A DNA stretch of 64,000 nt from Themeda triandra (GCA_018135685.1 JAENPR010001534.1:62001-126000), one strand, 5' to 3'; counted from the first letter of the stretch, positions 45,354 through 57,633 are shown. Numbers and translations are program-made. The notes: a model not told the origin generated them from the sequence alone.

Positions 45354-48300
45354 CACTAATGTTTTCCAAACGAGCCGAGCCCGATGGGCCGCACGAGGCA
45401 CGGCCCGAAAAAACACGGCCCAGGAACGGCCCGACACGGCGGCCTGCGTGCCCGTGCCTGGCACGGCCCGGCCCCGTGCCCGTGCCTGGGCCGCAAAGTC
45501 GGCCCGTGGCCCAACACGAAGCACGGCACGAAAATGGGCCAGGCACGGCCTCGGCACGGCCCTTTCACTGGTAGCCGTTGGATCCCGCATCCCTCTCCAT
45601 CTGGCCGTCCATTTTCTCGCCGTTGTGCCACTGCCTATATAAGCAGACGCGGCCTCGCCCACCCCGAACCCTAACTCATTTTTCCCCACCGCGCGCAGCT
45701 TTAGGGTTAGGGTTCGCTCTCGCTCTCGTCTCGCTCTCGCTCTCGATCTCGCTCCACCCACCGTCGTCTCTCCGAGCTGGCCTGCTCCGTCGTCCGCCGT
45801 GGCCCGTGATGAGGGAGAAGATGCCGGGGCGAGCTAGACGGCGGCCGGTCGGCGGCCGGGCCGTCGTGAATCCCAACCCCAACTCTCTGTTTCGGCCTCC
45901 GGCTCCGGCAGCGGCGCGGCAAGCGGGCGGCGCGAGACGGAGCTTCGAAGAAGCCGATCGATCCTCGCTGCTCGCCGGATCTCCATCGCCGCCGCCGACC
46001 GCTACGCTAATACGAGGTAACATCTTCTTCTTCTTCTTCTTCCGTTCTTCATTTCTTCTTCTTTTTCATTTCTTCTTCTTCTTCTCGTTTGCTATTCTGA
46101 TCTTCTTCTTCTATTCTTCCAATCTTGCAGCCGTTTGAGGCCGGCGCGCCCACCCCTCGTCTCTTCTAACACGGTGGATGAGGCTAGTGCCAACGCCGTG
46201 TATGAAGAGCGGGAGAGGATGCGCGAAGTCCCTGGAGATTCGAGAGGAGGACGACTTCCGTGGTGAAGAGCTCCAAGAGCTCTTCGGATCTCGCTTGGTG
46301 GTGGAGGAGGTGGAGGAGGTGGCGAAGATCCCATCGACCTTGAAGCTGAAGATCGGTGATGATGGAGCGAGAGGGAGAGGGCCGAACGGCGCTGCGAATG
46401 GCGCCAAAGAGGTGATCCGTCCGGCCACCTCCGACGTATGGGAGGACTTCGAGAAGCTCTACAAGAAGGTGAATGGTAAGAATGTCAGGTATGGAGCTCG
46501 CTGCATCCACTGCAAGAGGCAGTACGCTGCTAGATCATCGATTGGCACTGGTTCCCTCCGTCGTCATAGAGATAAATGTTCTGTTAGGCGAGAGAAAACT
46601 AAGTCTTTTACTCAGTCTCAGATCTCGTTTAACCCTGATGGTTCTGTTTGTAGCTGGGATTACTGTCCTATGCATGCTAGAAATGAGCTTGTTAGATTCC
46701 TTTCTAGGGTAGATGTTGCTATTAGCCTTGGTGAGTCTGCTGCTTTTGAGGAATACATTCGGGAATGCTCATAACCCTAAGTTTAAGGCTGTCTCTACAC
46801 AAACCACCACCAGAGACCTAGCCAAACAGTTTGAGGAGAGAAAGGCTAAGCTGGTTGAGGTTCTTAGTTCGGTTCGTTAATTGTGTGTGCTTAACCTCTG
46901 ACATTTGGGCTGGCAAAGCCAAAGAGGACTACCTTAGTGTTGTTGCTCATTACATAAACTCTGATTGGCAATTAGAGAAGAGGGTGCTTGGTCTTGTTCT
47001 TATTGATTGCAAGCATTCTGGGCAGAACATTGCTGATAGAATTGCTTCTGTTCTTGGTGATTATGGTGTCCTTGATAAAGTTTTTGCTGTTACTTTAGAC
47101 AATGCATCATCTAATGCTTCTGCCATGCAAAAGCTTAGACCTCTGTTGTCTAATTATCTTGGTCTTGATGTACCTATAGAGGATCTTGAAGATTCAGTTG
47201 CTTCTATGTTTTTGCGTCAGCGCTGTGCATGTCATATCATTAACTTGATTGTCAAAGAGGCACTTGGTGGTGTTAAACCTTTCATTGAGGTTTTTAGAAT
47301 TGCAATATCATTTTTAAATTCATCTAATCAAAGGATTGCAGCATACAAAAGACTTTGCATTGCAGCTAATATTAGGCCTAGGAAGTTTCAGTTGGACATG
47401 GATGTAAGGTGGAACTCTACATTTCTCATGCTTAAGACTTTGCTTCCTCACAAAGATCCTTTCACCACTTTCATACATGCCAACTATCCTAGAGGTGAGA
47501 ATGGTGAGTTGCTTCTAACCGAACAACATTGGGCTGTTGCAAAAAAGGTCTGTCATTTTCTTGAACTGTTCTATGAAGCTACTGCTTTGTTGTCCGGGTG
47601 TTTACTATCCTACATCTCCACTTATGCTTCATTATCGATTAAGATTGCTAAACACTGAACACTTATGCTAATGACATTCACACGAGAGATGTGATACAAC
47701 CTATGATAGACAAATATAACAAGTATTGGAGGGAAATACCTTTGCTTTATTCTTTTGCATTCATCTTGGACCCTAGAGCCAAAATGAAGGGTTTTACAAG
47801 TTGTCTCGAGAAAACCGATGAACCTTACTAGTACGAGAATACAGTGCTTATCAGGTAAACACTAGAGCAAGGCTTACTGAACTGTACAATAAGTATGAGG
47901 AGAAGTATGGAGATGTTAGGTTGAGGAGGACTATCCCTCAGCCCCTGTCTGGTAGAAAAAGGTCTGCTTGGGATGAAATTTATGATGATGACACACCTAG
48001 TCCTGGTGTGGCTCCTTCACAGTACCATTCCTCTCTTAATCTCTCTAGAGATACTTCTGCTACTGCCTTGCTGCAAGCTGCTACTTCTTCTGCTTCTAAT
48101 GCCTCTGAACTTGTTTCATACTTGGATTGTGACAATGTTAGGCAGCTGGATGATTCATTTGATATTTTGAAATGGTGGCATGAGCACAAACTGACATACC
48201 CAGTGCTGTCCATCATGGCTAAAGACATTTTGACTGTTCCTGTTTCTACCATATCTTCAGAATCTACTTTTAGCATGACTGGCAGGATCATCGAGGAGCG

Positions 48301-49148
48301 GCGGAGGAGGCTCAATGCGGAGACGGTGGAGTGGCTCACCTGCATCAAGGATTGGGAGCCTGGTTGAGGCAAGGCTGCAGCATACCGTGGAGGACCCGAG
48401 CTTGAGGACATGTTTGAAAACCTGTACCTTGATTAGTGCCCCTGCTGCCAAGGTAACTAAGCACTTTGTGCTCCTCTAAGTCTTCTTCTATTCATAAGTT
48501 GTAATTGATCATGGCTAAAGATTTCAAATCACTGATCAGTCTGTTGCAATGCAGCTGGCCTGCAGGGAGCCTTGGAGCTTGAAGATGAAGTTGAAGGATG
48601 AAGCTTGAACATGAAGCTTGAAGATGAAGTTTAGTGACTTAGTCTTTACATTTAGCTTGAAAACATTGATCTGAACTTAGACATTAGACTATGATGTGAT
48701 GTAAGAACATTGAACTTATAATTGGACTTGGAGCTAGGCTGTACTCTTTTCTTGACTAGGGTTTTATCTCACAAGGGTGAGTTTTACCTAGCAAGTTTTT
48801 AATGAGGCAGCCCTTGCACATGCTCCAAGTCCAAGTTCCAAATCCTTATTCTGTTTATCTGTTTTGTGTTATGTGATTGTGAATGTGATCATCAGTTCAT
48901 CACATTGTGATGTTGCTGGCATAGTGCCTGGGCCGGCACGGGCACTAGCGTGTCACCGTGCCTTCTGGCACGGCACGGCACGTTTCGGCCGTTTTAGTGC
49001 CGTGCCTGTGCTGCCAGTTGGGCACGGTGGCACGTACAGGCACGGCACGGCGTGCCGCCGTGCCTGATAGTGCCGTGCCGCGGCGTGCCGTGCCGCGGCC
49101 GTGCCCGTGCCGTGTCGTGTTGGGCGGCCCGTTTGGAAAACTTTAACG
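45354..49148 (+). mobile_element. hAT transposon, ~3.78 kb, inserted in PGG coding exon
   Basis: The ends TTTTCCAAACGAGCC (45,362) and GGCCCGTTTGGAAAA (to 49,140) are inverted repeats. The flanking 8-mers CACTAATG (45,354-45,361) and CTTTAACG (49,141-49,148) agree at six of eight positions, as for an aged hAT duplication. Both subterminal regions (45,390-45,570; 48,920-49,125) are packed with GGCACGGC/GCCGTGCC repeats. Encodes a broken hAT transposase. 48,370-48,915 is its 3' region. Confidence 0.85.
45809..48367 (+). pseudogene. hAT transposase (BED zinc finger, RNase H core, dimerisation domain), frameshifted
   Basis: A 5' exon (~45,809-46,016, ending in a GT donor) precedes a T-rich intron to a CTTGCAG acceptor near 46,130. 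46,178-46,774: acidic N-terminus then a BED zinc finger (VWEDFEKLY.., CIHCKRQYAA, GTGSLRRHRDKC). 46,831-47,658: core with LTSDIWAGKAKEDYLSVVAHYI, TLDNASSNASAM, CACHIINLIVKE, DVRWNSTFLMLK. 47,921-48,367: C-terminal hAT dimerisation region (ILKWWHEHKLTYPVLSIMAKDIL, STISSESTFSMTGRI). The frame breaks near 46,765 (one extra base), 46,870 and between 47,660 and 47,920. Related to the RICESLEEPER-like hAT proteins of grasses. Inactive. Confidence 0.85.
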
Positions 49149-50146
49149 AGCACCGGGACAGCCAGCGCGGCAGTATAGGTTGTGGTGCCAGTTTTCCGGC
49201 TGCTCCCGGCAGCGTACGACGCCACAAGTGTTACCAGTGTTACTACCACGAACCCACAGAGAGCAAGGAGTCGTTGTTTTGCATTCACCGTCAGCTTATT
49301 GTCGAGGAGTAGCACGACACTGAACAGCGACACAATGAACGCGGTGGTGTTGCAGAACAAGAAGACGGCAAAGCGGCCGCCGTGCTTGTGCTTGAGAATC
49401 ACTTCACCGGCCACGTGCTGGCCGTTGGCGTGCTCCCAGAAGCCACCTGGAGGGTTCAGCCCGGCGTCGTAGGTGATGGTCGCTGCGAAGATGGCGAGCA
49501 GCATCAACACCTTGCGCAGCTGCTCGAGGTTGGGATCGGTCGAGATCGGTAGAGAACGAACTTGGGTCTGGTGACTCTGATCGGGAGAGCTTGGGTCTGG
49601 TGACCCATCTGCCATAAAGACGATGTGGATAACGACGTAGGTGGACAGAGCAGCCACCAGCGACGCGGTATAGATTGTGGCGACCTTGTCCCGGCAGCTG
49701 CCGGCGGTGTAGGCCACCATGAGGGCGAGCAGGTCCAGCACCATGACAAACTGCAGGACGTGAAGGTGGGTAGTTTGCAGGTCTAGCTTTCGCCACCGCC
49801 TCCAGAGGAAGGGGAGGTGGATAGTGTCCGGTGGCCTGTTCTTGTCCGGCAAGACTAGGAGGAGGAGGATAACAACGAGCGAGGCAGCAAAGGCCGTGGC
49901 GTTGGAGTAGTAGAAAGCGAGGTACCGGTGGTGATGGGTTGCCCGAAGGATGGAGTTCCCCGCCTTGTGCTCACCTTCACTCTCCACATAGGATCCACCC
50001 GGCGGATCGATCCCCGCGGCGTAGGTTACAGTCGCCGCAAGCGAGGCCAGCAGCAGCAGATACCTTCGCAACTTTCTCAACTGATTATGTTCCCAGTCGT
50101 CTACACTAGCGACTGTAGCTGTGGCTGTGGCAGGATGTCCGGCCAT

Positions 50147-50397
50147 GGCTTGAGGAACGAGAGAACAAGGTCTTTGAGCGACAAAATCGAAGGACCTAGC
50201 AAGAATGCTTTATACCGGAGCAGCAGCCACAGGTCAAGCTCCCAGTCAATCTTAATGTCACTAATTTTAGATGATGCATGTTTTTGGAGATATTTTGCAC
50301 TGAACTAATGCCCGTGAATTGCAACAGGAGCCCAAAAGTTTACACCTAGCCACTGCACTGCAAGGGGAGCCAAAAATTTACACTTTGACTATATTTT
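50147..50397 (-). promoter_or_regulatory. Upstream region of the PGG gene
   Basis: Contains the presumed leader/promoter on the minus strand; no clear TATA box. Ends in the 16-bp target site ACTTTGACTATATTTT. Confidence 0.3.
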
Positions 50398-52453
50398 TTT
50401 TTCTCGAACACAACTTCACGTGTCTTTTATATTAAGTAGAAGAAGCCGGCGAGTACAACAAACATGACCACAGAGACAGTGGCCGCACACGACACGAACA
50501 CAAACGAACACAAACACAAATGAACACAAATAGAAAAGCAAGAAACAAAGGGCCTCCCTGCCAACCCAAACAACAGGAGGAGCAAAGCTCACGCGACAAG
50601 ACACTACCCTAGTGAACGAATGTGCCGACAGCAACCAACGTCATGAAGCTCCGGGGCGGGTGGCGAAGCGGAAGCTCGTGGCGGCCTCACTGGAGCCTTC
50701 AAGAAGGGACTGACGTCCTCGGACGCCAAGTCTAGAGGTAACCCGCCGGAACCTTCGTTCCCGAGCCCGCCAGTCACCGCAGACGAACGGACAGCTGATG
50801 ACGCCTTTAGGAAGGAGATGACGTTGACGCCACCGTCGCCGCTCCCAAGCGCAAGCCCAAGGAGAACTGGTTTTCACCATTGCCATCGCCTGAGGGGGGC
50901 ATCCATCGACCCACCACCGCCGGTGGGGAGGAAGAGCCCAGTCGCCCAAAGAAGAGCCGTGGTAGCCGTCACTTGGGACCTAGGGGAGCGCGCAGCGGTG
51001 CGGCCCATCCGCCGATCTACCACCCCGGTGAGGAGGGCGGGCCCCGTAGATGGAGTTGGCGCCGCACGCGGCCGTGGTGGGGGGAGGCGCAGGCGCGTGG
51101 GTACTGCCAGGCCGGTCGTGGCCCACCGCACACCACTGGGGCAGGTGGGTGGCAAGTCGACCCCTGGTCACCGCCACAGCGCTCACCCTGAGCGCTGGCG
51201 GGAGGGCACCGCTAGAGCGGCCAAGGCCCAACGCCAAGACAAGGTTGGCCAGAACTGCCGCCAGTGGCTGCCAATCCCCGACAACGAACCACACTGTCAC
51301 CGCCGTTCGGCAGGGGAGGAAGGGGAACGAGCGCGCGCGAGGGCCGTCGCACGGGCTACTCTGTTACGCCGGAGTTGTGGGCGGGGGCCTCCCCGCCGCA
51401 ACGACCGCGGCCGAAGCTCTCCGCCTCAAGGCCAGGGGTGCGGCGGGCGCGGGGCGCACCAGAGCAGTCTGCAGACGGAGCCCCCGCAGCGTGCGTTCCA
51501 CGCCTCCCTTGCCGAAGACGAACCGAGGTGGGGCGTCCCGCGGCCCGCCCCAACGGGCAGGCCGGACCGCCGTTGCTGGCCCCTGACAGAGGCCGCCACC
51601 GACGGGGAGGCCCCGCCTCCACCACCGGCGACCCGTCACCGTCACATGAGCACGCAGCGCGCACCCGCCAGCCACCACAGGGGGAGGGGGCTGGAACGGC
51701 GGCCTGACACCGACCGGGTGCAGGCGGCGGCGACGGTGGCAAAGCAGGACCCAGGTCCCCGGATCCGCCGCAGCCGATGCGCACAACGCCTCCAGGCCAG
51801 CGAATCGGGCTGCCCGGGCTTGGCAGTGCTGCTGGCGACCCTATCATCCCCAGCCGAGGTCACCCGACCTCAAGGCTGGGGGAGGGTTCAGCCCCAGCGG
51901 CCATGATGACGAGGAGGTCGGGGAGGGGCGCCGCCGGCGGCTGACCAGGGCCCGCCGCCGCTGGCCGCCCACCGCCCAGGGACGGCGCGCGTGCTTGGAG
52001 GGCCACCCAGGCCACCTCCCCGGCGCAGAATGGCCGGCCGGCCCCCAGCCCCCCACCCGGCTATGGGGGAGCCAGGGCCGCCACCGGCGGCCGCAACCCT
52101 AGCCGGGGTCGGGCGCCACCGTGGGCCTCCAGAGAACGAGCCGGCGGCAGGGGGGAGGGGCAGATCCAGCCGCGCGGGGGCCAGAGCGGCCACCTCGCCG
52201 GCCGGCGGCCGCCGGAAAGGAGCCGGAGAGGGGGGACGGAGGTGAGGGGTGAGGGACACGGGGACGGACGCGTGGGAGCGGTGCGGGGGCCGGCCGCCGC
52301 CACCGGGGACCCAGGTGGCGGCGGCGGCGGCGGCCCGGCCGGCGAGGAGGAGGGCTCTCGCGCGGCGGCGGGGGACCCCGGTCGTCCCCCTCGCGAGAGG
52401 CGATGCGAGGGTTGGGGAGGATAACTCAATGGTTTTTACTTTGACTATATTTT
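50382..52453 (-). mobile_element. RT-less LINE-type retroposon, 2.04 kb, TSD ACTTTGACTATATTTT
   Basis: The 16-mer ACTTTGACTATATTTT occurs at 50,382-50,397 and 52,438-52,453. The left side starts with a T-run (poly-A tail on the minus strand) followed by CTCGAACAC; on the minus strand the 3' end therefore reads ..AATATAAAAGACACGTG..GTGTTCGAG-A(n), a 3' end I associate with grass L1 elements. The 5' part (52,437 down to ~50,640) is extremely GC-rich, like a LINE 5' UTR/ORF1 leader. No endonuclease or RT is present, so it is an internally deleted or non-autonomous copy. Several long open frames on both strands follow from base composition; none has a recognisable domain. Confidence 0.75.
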
Positions 52454-54235
52454 GTCTGAGCGATTTTTATGCTGGCACCCAAGTTTTTTTGTTGTTGGCT
52501 TCTACTTTGAGAAGTGTGCGCTTCTTCTTTGACGTGTGTGTTCTTTCGCCTGAGATTGTTGTTTGATATTTGGGATTTGTTTGAGCCATTCTTGAGCTAA
52601 TTTTGTTGACGTGGGGAAGGCCAGACACTGGTCATAGTTGGTAAAAACTCTGTCGATGTGAGCAAGGACGGGTACAACCTATTGATACAAACCTGACATA
52701 GCAATCTCTGTTTAGCAAAAGGAACCCTGTTGAAGTTATTGTCATAGAAACTACGTTTGGCAATATATTCAGCAAAGCAACCCTACTTAAGTTATCCTTG
52801 CATTTCATTCTAACAAACTGAGCTTATCCGAACCAACCTTTGAAAAGAGAAAGGATTGGGATAATTATGAATTGAACAACCACTGTCTGCCAAACTCTTG
52901 ATGCTTTAGTGAAATCCAAAAGCTGTAGTATCTTTGTAACGGCACAATGATGCATTGGTGAAAAATGATAAGGCTCGGACTGCAATATTGTGACCTCGCT
53001 ATCTCTGCAGTCCACAAAACTGGTTTATTCTTCATAGTCTTCAATCTGTGCACTACCCGTATTGCAGATCCCTCAGCATCACTTGTGGGCTGGCTTCATA
53101 CATGTGTTCGTGCTGCCAGATCCAATGCCGTTGCCTAGCAGCTTATTGCATGATAACCGCTAGCATTAGCGAAGCTTAAGTTTGGTGTGAGACATGACAT
53201 ACAGCATCTGATTTAACATTTCATATTACGGCATCCTTGAGAATCACTTAAACAGGCTTTGTGCTTATGGTCCATAAGAGAAATTTTCAATAACAGGATT
53301 GTCTACTCAAAGCAATCTTAGAATAACCAAACTTTGTGAAGCCAATATAACAAGTAGTCCTTTAAATAGGTGCCATGAATAATATTTATAATTAATCATC
53401 ACATGGAGAGGTTGTTCAACATATATACATTTGGCATAAAATTCTTCAGAAACATCAAAGTTTTAGCAAAGGAAATTTCGGTCTTGTCGGAACAATATTT
53501 ACATGCTTTGCTGGTAATCCTTTTTTTTTTTTGTTGGTAGTCTGTGTACACAACGGTCATTAGTTCTACTCATGACCATAATATTTCAAAGCACCACCGC
53601 GCGTGCGACGTAGCATGTCCAGAGCCTCTATACACTACCAGCCTTAGGGACTCACCGTCATCGCCGCCATTGTCGAACTCATGGCCCTAGTCTCAAAATT
53701 CATGAGGGAGAGGGAGCCAGGAGATGAACATATACATGTGAATGTGGTGGCACATCAATGAAGGGCGGCCATGGCGTCAATCTGGCAGGTGACGACATTG
53801 ATTTGACCACCCCAATGCTCTAGCTAGGGAGATGAAGGGGGCAGTGTGTCAACAGGAGGGCAGCCACGGTGCCGATCTGGCAGCGACGGTGACGATCTGT
53901 TCGCCCCAACTGACACTTGTGCAACAGGGGCCACGCGATGATCCGGCTGGAGACATGGTGTCGATCTAGCCGCCCGCTCCAATGATCATCAATCCAAGGG
54001 AGACACGGAACAATTGAGCAGTATGGGTAGCTCGGGCAGACATAGGGGATGCTCGTGTGCTGGGATGGATTGTCCAACTGGTCGGCACCGTAAAAATCGC
54101 TCGGGGAGCCATCGAGCGGATACGCGAGTGGAAGAGTGGAGTTTCTTGGGGGAGGGGGCGAGGTGAAACCGGGTGGATGATTCTCTTTAATAATTTTTAG
54201 TTGTATAAGAGAAGAGAATAGATAGTGTTTTATAT
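52454..54235. other. Gene-free interval
   Basis: No convincing gene on either strand. A T-run lies at 53,519-53,531. The 53,600-54,130 part is moderately GC-rich with short frames of no known domain. Confidence 0.35.
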
Positions 54236-55065
54236 TTCTCAGAATGATGAAGCAGCACTAAGTTGATTGTGCAAAGTGTCATGTTAGAACGGCCGTTGAC
54301 GCTCAGATTGATTTACATTGTTTCCTGCCGTTAGAGTATATGTGTATATATTCCGTGCAATTCTTGTTCAGTATGGCCGCAGAGGCCGACTACCAATGAG
54401 CCAACCACTAGGCAATTAGCCAACTTTGTATGCTACCTGGTGAAGCATAGGACAATGGACGCACTGGAAGCGCCAGTTTGGAGGATCAAACACCAGGCTG
54501 TACAAGAATATTCAGCCGTTGGATTTTGCACTCATTGGTCAAGGTGGATCCAACAATAGCTAGTTGCTTTGAAGTGAACTTTATATACTGAAAATTATAT
54601 ACATGAAAAAAAAAACAAAGACCAATCGTGGTCTCTCTCAGTACGACAAAAGAAGATGACCAAAGACTAACAGTGGTACGATGCAAACGTTTGATGATTA
54701 TGAAACCCAAGACACATCATAATGTCGCAGTCGCCCCACCATGTGTTAAAGCTATCTATTGGTAAACAATCGCGTGCAAAAACAACAGCATCTAACCACT
54801 AGAATTAAACAATGAAACGTGTGCCACACATACACTTCGTGATGATGGTCTATAGCTGCCAGATCCAACATCTCAACTAGCTAGACACAGGCGGCAAGCT
54901 GGACATACACAAATATTGCTCCGCATTTCTAGCGCATCCGTCGTCCTATACTTCACTGGGTAGCAGTTGGCTAATGCCTAGTGCTTGGCTCATTGGTAGT
55001 CGGCAATTCTAACATGACACTTTGCACAATCAACTTTAGTGTTGCTTCTCAAAATATATGCATCG
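54236..55065. repeat. Inverted-repeat structure with arms of ~140-240 bp
   Basis: Left arm 54,236-54,475 (AAGTTGATTGTGCAAAGTGTCATGTTAGAA; GCCGACTACCAATGAGCCAA; AGCATAGGACAATGGACGC) is mirrored by right arm 54,925-55,065 (TTCTAACATGACACTTTGCA; TTGGCTCATTGGTAGTCGG; GTCCTATACTTCACTGGG). The left arm has an extra ~80 bp at 54,293-54,375. The centre carries the segment duplicated at 55.75 kb. Possibly a foldback or MULE-type element; no clear target duplication. Confidence 0.7.
54495..54927 (+). repeat. Duplicated segment, copy A
   Basis: From TGTACAAGAATATTCAGCCG to the AGCTGGACATAC region; matches 55,745-56,273 with scattered substitutions and indels. Non-coding. Confidence 0.8.
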
Positions 55066-55744
55066 TCTAAAATGAAATATAGATGAAAAGAACATAGATT
55101 CATGACTAAATAGATTGAATGAACCAGAGAGCCAAGTACCAAAGTTCATATTCATTTAGCTCAGCGAAAACCAGATTCTATTATCCAAACCGTACCACTA
55201 CTATAATAAAAAAAAAACATTTTTAGAGGCATCGCCCTCGTTTTGAATGTGGCTCTATCAACCACACTAGTGCACAGATACATTCATTGGCGGTTGTAAT
55301 TTAACACCCCACCCCCCCCCACCCCCCCCCCCAAAAAAAAAAATCAGCACTAGTTTTAGACTTCAATGGTAAAAATTGCAGTGATAATTAGGCTCGCCTC
55401 TAGTTTCAAATCAGTGGTTAAATTGATTATCAGCTCCGGTTTGCTTACAAATTGGCAGCAGTAACTGATTAAAAAATATAGTTTTATTATTATATAAAAC
55501 ATAGAGTGATTAAAATTATACTATTGACATTTATGTGTTATAATGTTTTTGTCAAAATGTATAAACTTGTCTAAGATGACAATTGACAAACTTATTATTA
55601 TGGATTGCCAATAGTACAGAATCAATTTTCAAAGGAAACGGCAGTGATTGCAAGAAAAAAAAAAAAAGGATGCCAATCTTTTTAAGAGGTGGCTCCATAT
55701 AAAACCGCCTCATGAAACTTACACTGGATATATGTCGTGTCATG
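55066..55744. other. AT-rich spacer with C/A simple-sequence tract
   Basis: No gene. A C-rich then A-rich run (CCCCACCCCCCCCC..A11) sits at ~55,306-55,343. Confidence 0.4.
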
Positions 55745-56273
55745 AACACCAGTTGTGTACAAGAATATTCAGCCGTTGGATTTTGCGCTCATTCGTCCAG
55801 GCAGATCCAACAATAGCTAGTGCTTCCAAGTGAACTTTATATATTGAGAATTATATACATGAAAAAAAAAAAACAAAGACCAATCGCGTGGTCTCTCTCA
55901 GTCCGACAAAAGAAGATAACCAATGACCAACAGTGGTACGGAGTAAATGTTTGATGATTATGAAACCCAAGGCACATCAGGTCGCCATCCAGTCGCCCTA
56001 CCATGTGCCAGCATGTAGTAAAGCTATCTATCCATAAACAAATCGCGCGCAAAAACAAACAGCACCTAACTAACCACTAGACTTAAACAATGAACCGTGT
56101 GGAACCATTAGAATTAAACAATGAACCGTCTGGCACATACACTTTGTGATGGTATAGAGTCGCCAGACTCAATATGTATCTCATCTAGCTAGATAGACAG
56201 GCGATCGAAACAGGTGACAAGCTAGACATACGAGAAGATGAACATATAATAGAAGCCAACCGCAAATACTGCT
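55745..56273 (+). repeat. Duplicated segment, copy B
   Basis: Second copy of 54,495-54,927, in the same orientation but without the flanking inverted arms; slightly longer because of short local repeats near 56,080-56,130. Confidence 0.8.
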
Positions 56274-57397
56274 CTGGGCTCTGTTAGTTTCACCCTCAAT
56301 TCGAAAGAATACAACAGCATATGCCATATAAAAGAACGAATTTCACACTATCATAATGTTTTCTGGAGGTGGGAGTTTTTGCTGTACGGAGGCAGGCACC
56401 ATGATGTGCTTTGTGTGCAATGATGAGTGTTGGCAATAATGTAGACAGCACTGACATTGATGACCAACAACAGTAGGCAATGACATGAGTGAGTGATAGC
56501 ATGAATTCGCCTCTAGCGCCAGACCGAGACTATAAACTATATATATTAGATTGTCACTGAAGACGACGTAGTAGCCTACTAGCGAGTTTGTGCAAGAAGT
56601 GACGACGATGGCCATCACTGTGTTGTCATCCATGTAGCTTAAGTAGCGGATGAAGGGTGTGGTGACAATCGGCGACGTGGTCAGCTGCACCGGCAAAAGT
56701 GGGTGACAAGGCGGATGTCGCCGATGGTGATGCCAATTCCATATATGCTACGTACTAGCAGCAGTGGATGCGACCGACACTACGGCTAGGATGGACGCTC
56801 ATGCGCCTTGCAAGACAATGAGGATTGAGGATACCACTGAAGCTTGACAATGAGGAATGAGGATGCCATCTGAGCTCTGCCTTTGTGGCGGCGATGGCAT
56901 TCACGTCAGAGTTCCTGCTCTTCTTCTACAACTCTGCACCACCCGCACAGGTCTAGAGGGCTACTACCACCAACCTCTTTGTCATACTAGATCATCGGCC
57001 TCTACATCCTCGCCACCATCCTGGTCATCCATCGTTGGCCGGCAGCTAGTGTCATTGCATTGGATGAGCATCCGCGTCAGATGGCGCATATATCATTAAG
57101 CCGCCGTTCTCGGTTATTAGGTGGAGACTTGTGTGCTGGATGCCGATGTTCGAGGAAAGCAGCACAAGGTTTTAAAAACAGCAACTAGGTGTAAATAAAG
57201 GCGTGTTGCTTATACTTTTATATTTTATTTACATATAAAATGTACAAGTAGAAATCAGCATGGTGCTCATTGATGTACATCACTTGCGGCGGTAGATTCA
57301 GCGTTGATATCATCGTTTCAGTTGGATATATTTCTCATATGCACAATATAGGGCCCAATTAATAATATACCTACTCCTATATATAGACACAAATGAG
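56274..57397. other. Possible decayed membrane-protein remnant
   Basis: Short hydrophobic readings (minus 56,696-56,343; plus ~56,875-57,060, which includes FVAAMAFTSEFLLFFYNSA-like and GLYILATILVIH-like strings) suggest a degenerate multi-pass membrane protein, perhaps PGG-related given the neighbourhood. No PPGG motif is present, so identity is unproven. The rest is non-coding; 57,355-57,397 resembles 18,958-19,012. Confidence 0.25.
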
Positions 57398-57633
57398 TAC
57401 TCCCTCCGTTCCAAATTATAATTCGTTTCACTTTTTTAACCTCAAGTTTGACCACTTGTTTTATTCAAAAAATTTATGCAAACATAGTCTAATTTAATTC
57501 ATAAAGACTTTGCATTAATAAAGTATGCCACAATAAAAAAAATGATATTTTGCACATTTTTTTGAATAAGATGAGTGGTCAAATTTGGAGTAAAAAGAAG
57601 TCAAACAAACTATAATTTAGAATGGAGGGAGTA
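57398..57633. mobile_element. Stowaway MITE, 232 bp, TSD TA
   Basis: Terminal CTCCCTCCGTTCC at 57,400 and its complement ..GGAGGGAG ending at 57,631, flanked by TA (57,398-57,399; 57,632-57,633). The interior is AT-rich with matching inverted pieces (TTTGACCACT..AGTGGTCAAA). A classic Tc1/Mariner-derived grass MITE. Confidence 0.95.

Larger units (their letters stand above)
43223..50146 (-). pseudogene. Five-PGG-domain membrane protein gene, split by hAT and frameshifted
   Basis: Minus strand from the ATG at 50,146. Exon part 1 (50,146-~49,142) encodes two PGG units (TYAAGIDPPGG; TYDAGLNPPGGFW), each followed by transmembrane helices and an AYTAGS/YAAGSSR motif. The reading enters the hAT insertion (45,362-49,140) and resumes at 45,361-45,235 (LVLVSIVLAAAVHYIREC..) to a GT donor. 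Intron to ~44,841. The next exon (44,840-43,792) encodes units 3 and 4 (TYQAGLNPPGGVW; TYQAGLSPPGGFW) and stops at TGA 43,794-43,792. A fifth unit (TYQAGLDPPGGVW) continues in another frame to 43,223 with no new ATG, so one frameshift separates it. PGG-domain proteins are plant multi-pass membrane proteins, often with ankyrin repeats; none are seen here. Function unknown. The halves flanking hAT are also one base out of register. Confidence 0.88.

Noticed and set aside
45343..45761. Open frames on both strands at the left end of the hAT element
   Set aside because: Arise from GGCACGGC subterminal repeats; only the short PGG exon piece at 45,235-45,361 is real coding sequence.
50818..51906. 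362-codon plus-strand open frame
   Set aside because: Lies inside the GC-rich body of a minus-strand LINE-type retroposon; Arg/Pro/Gly-rich in several overlapping frames, no domain, so open by composition.
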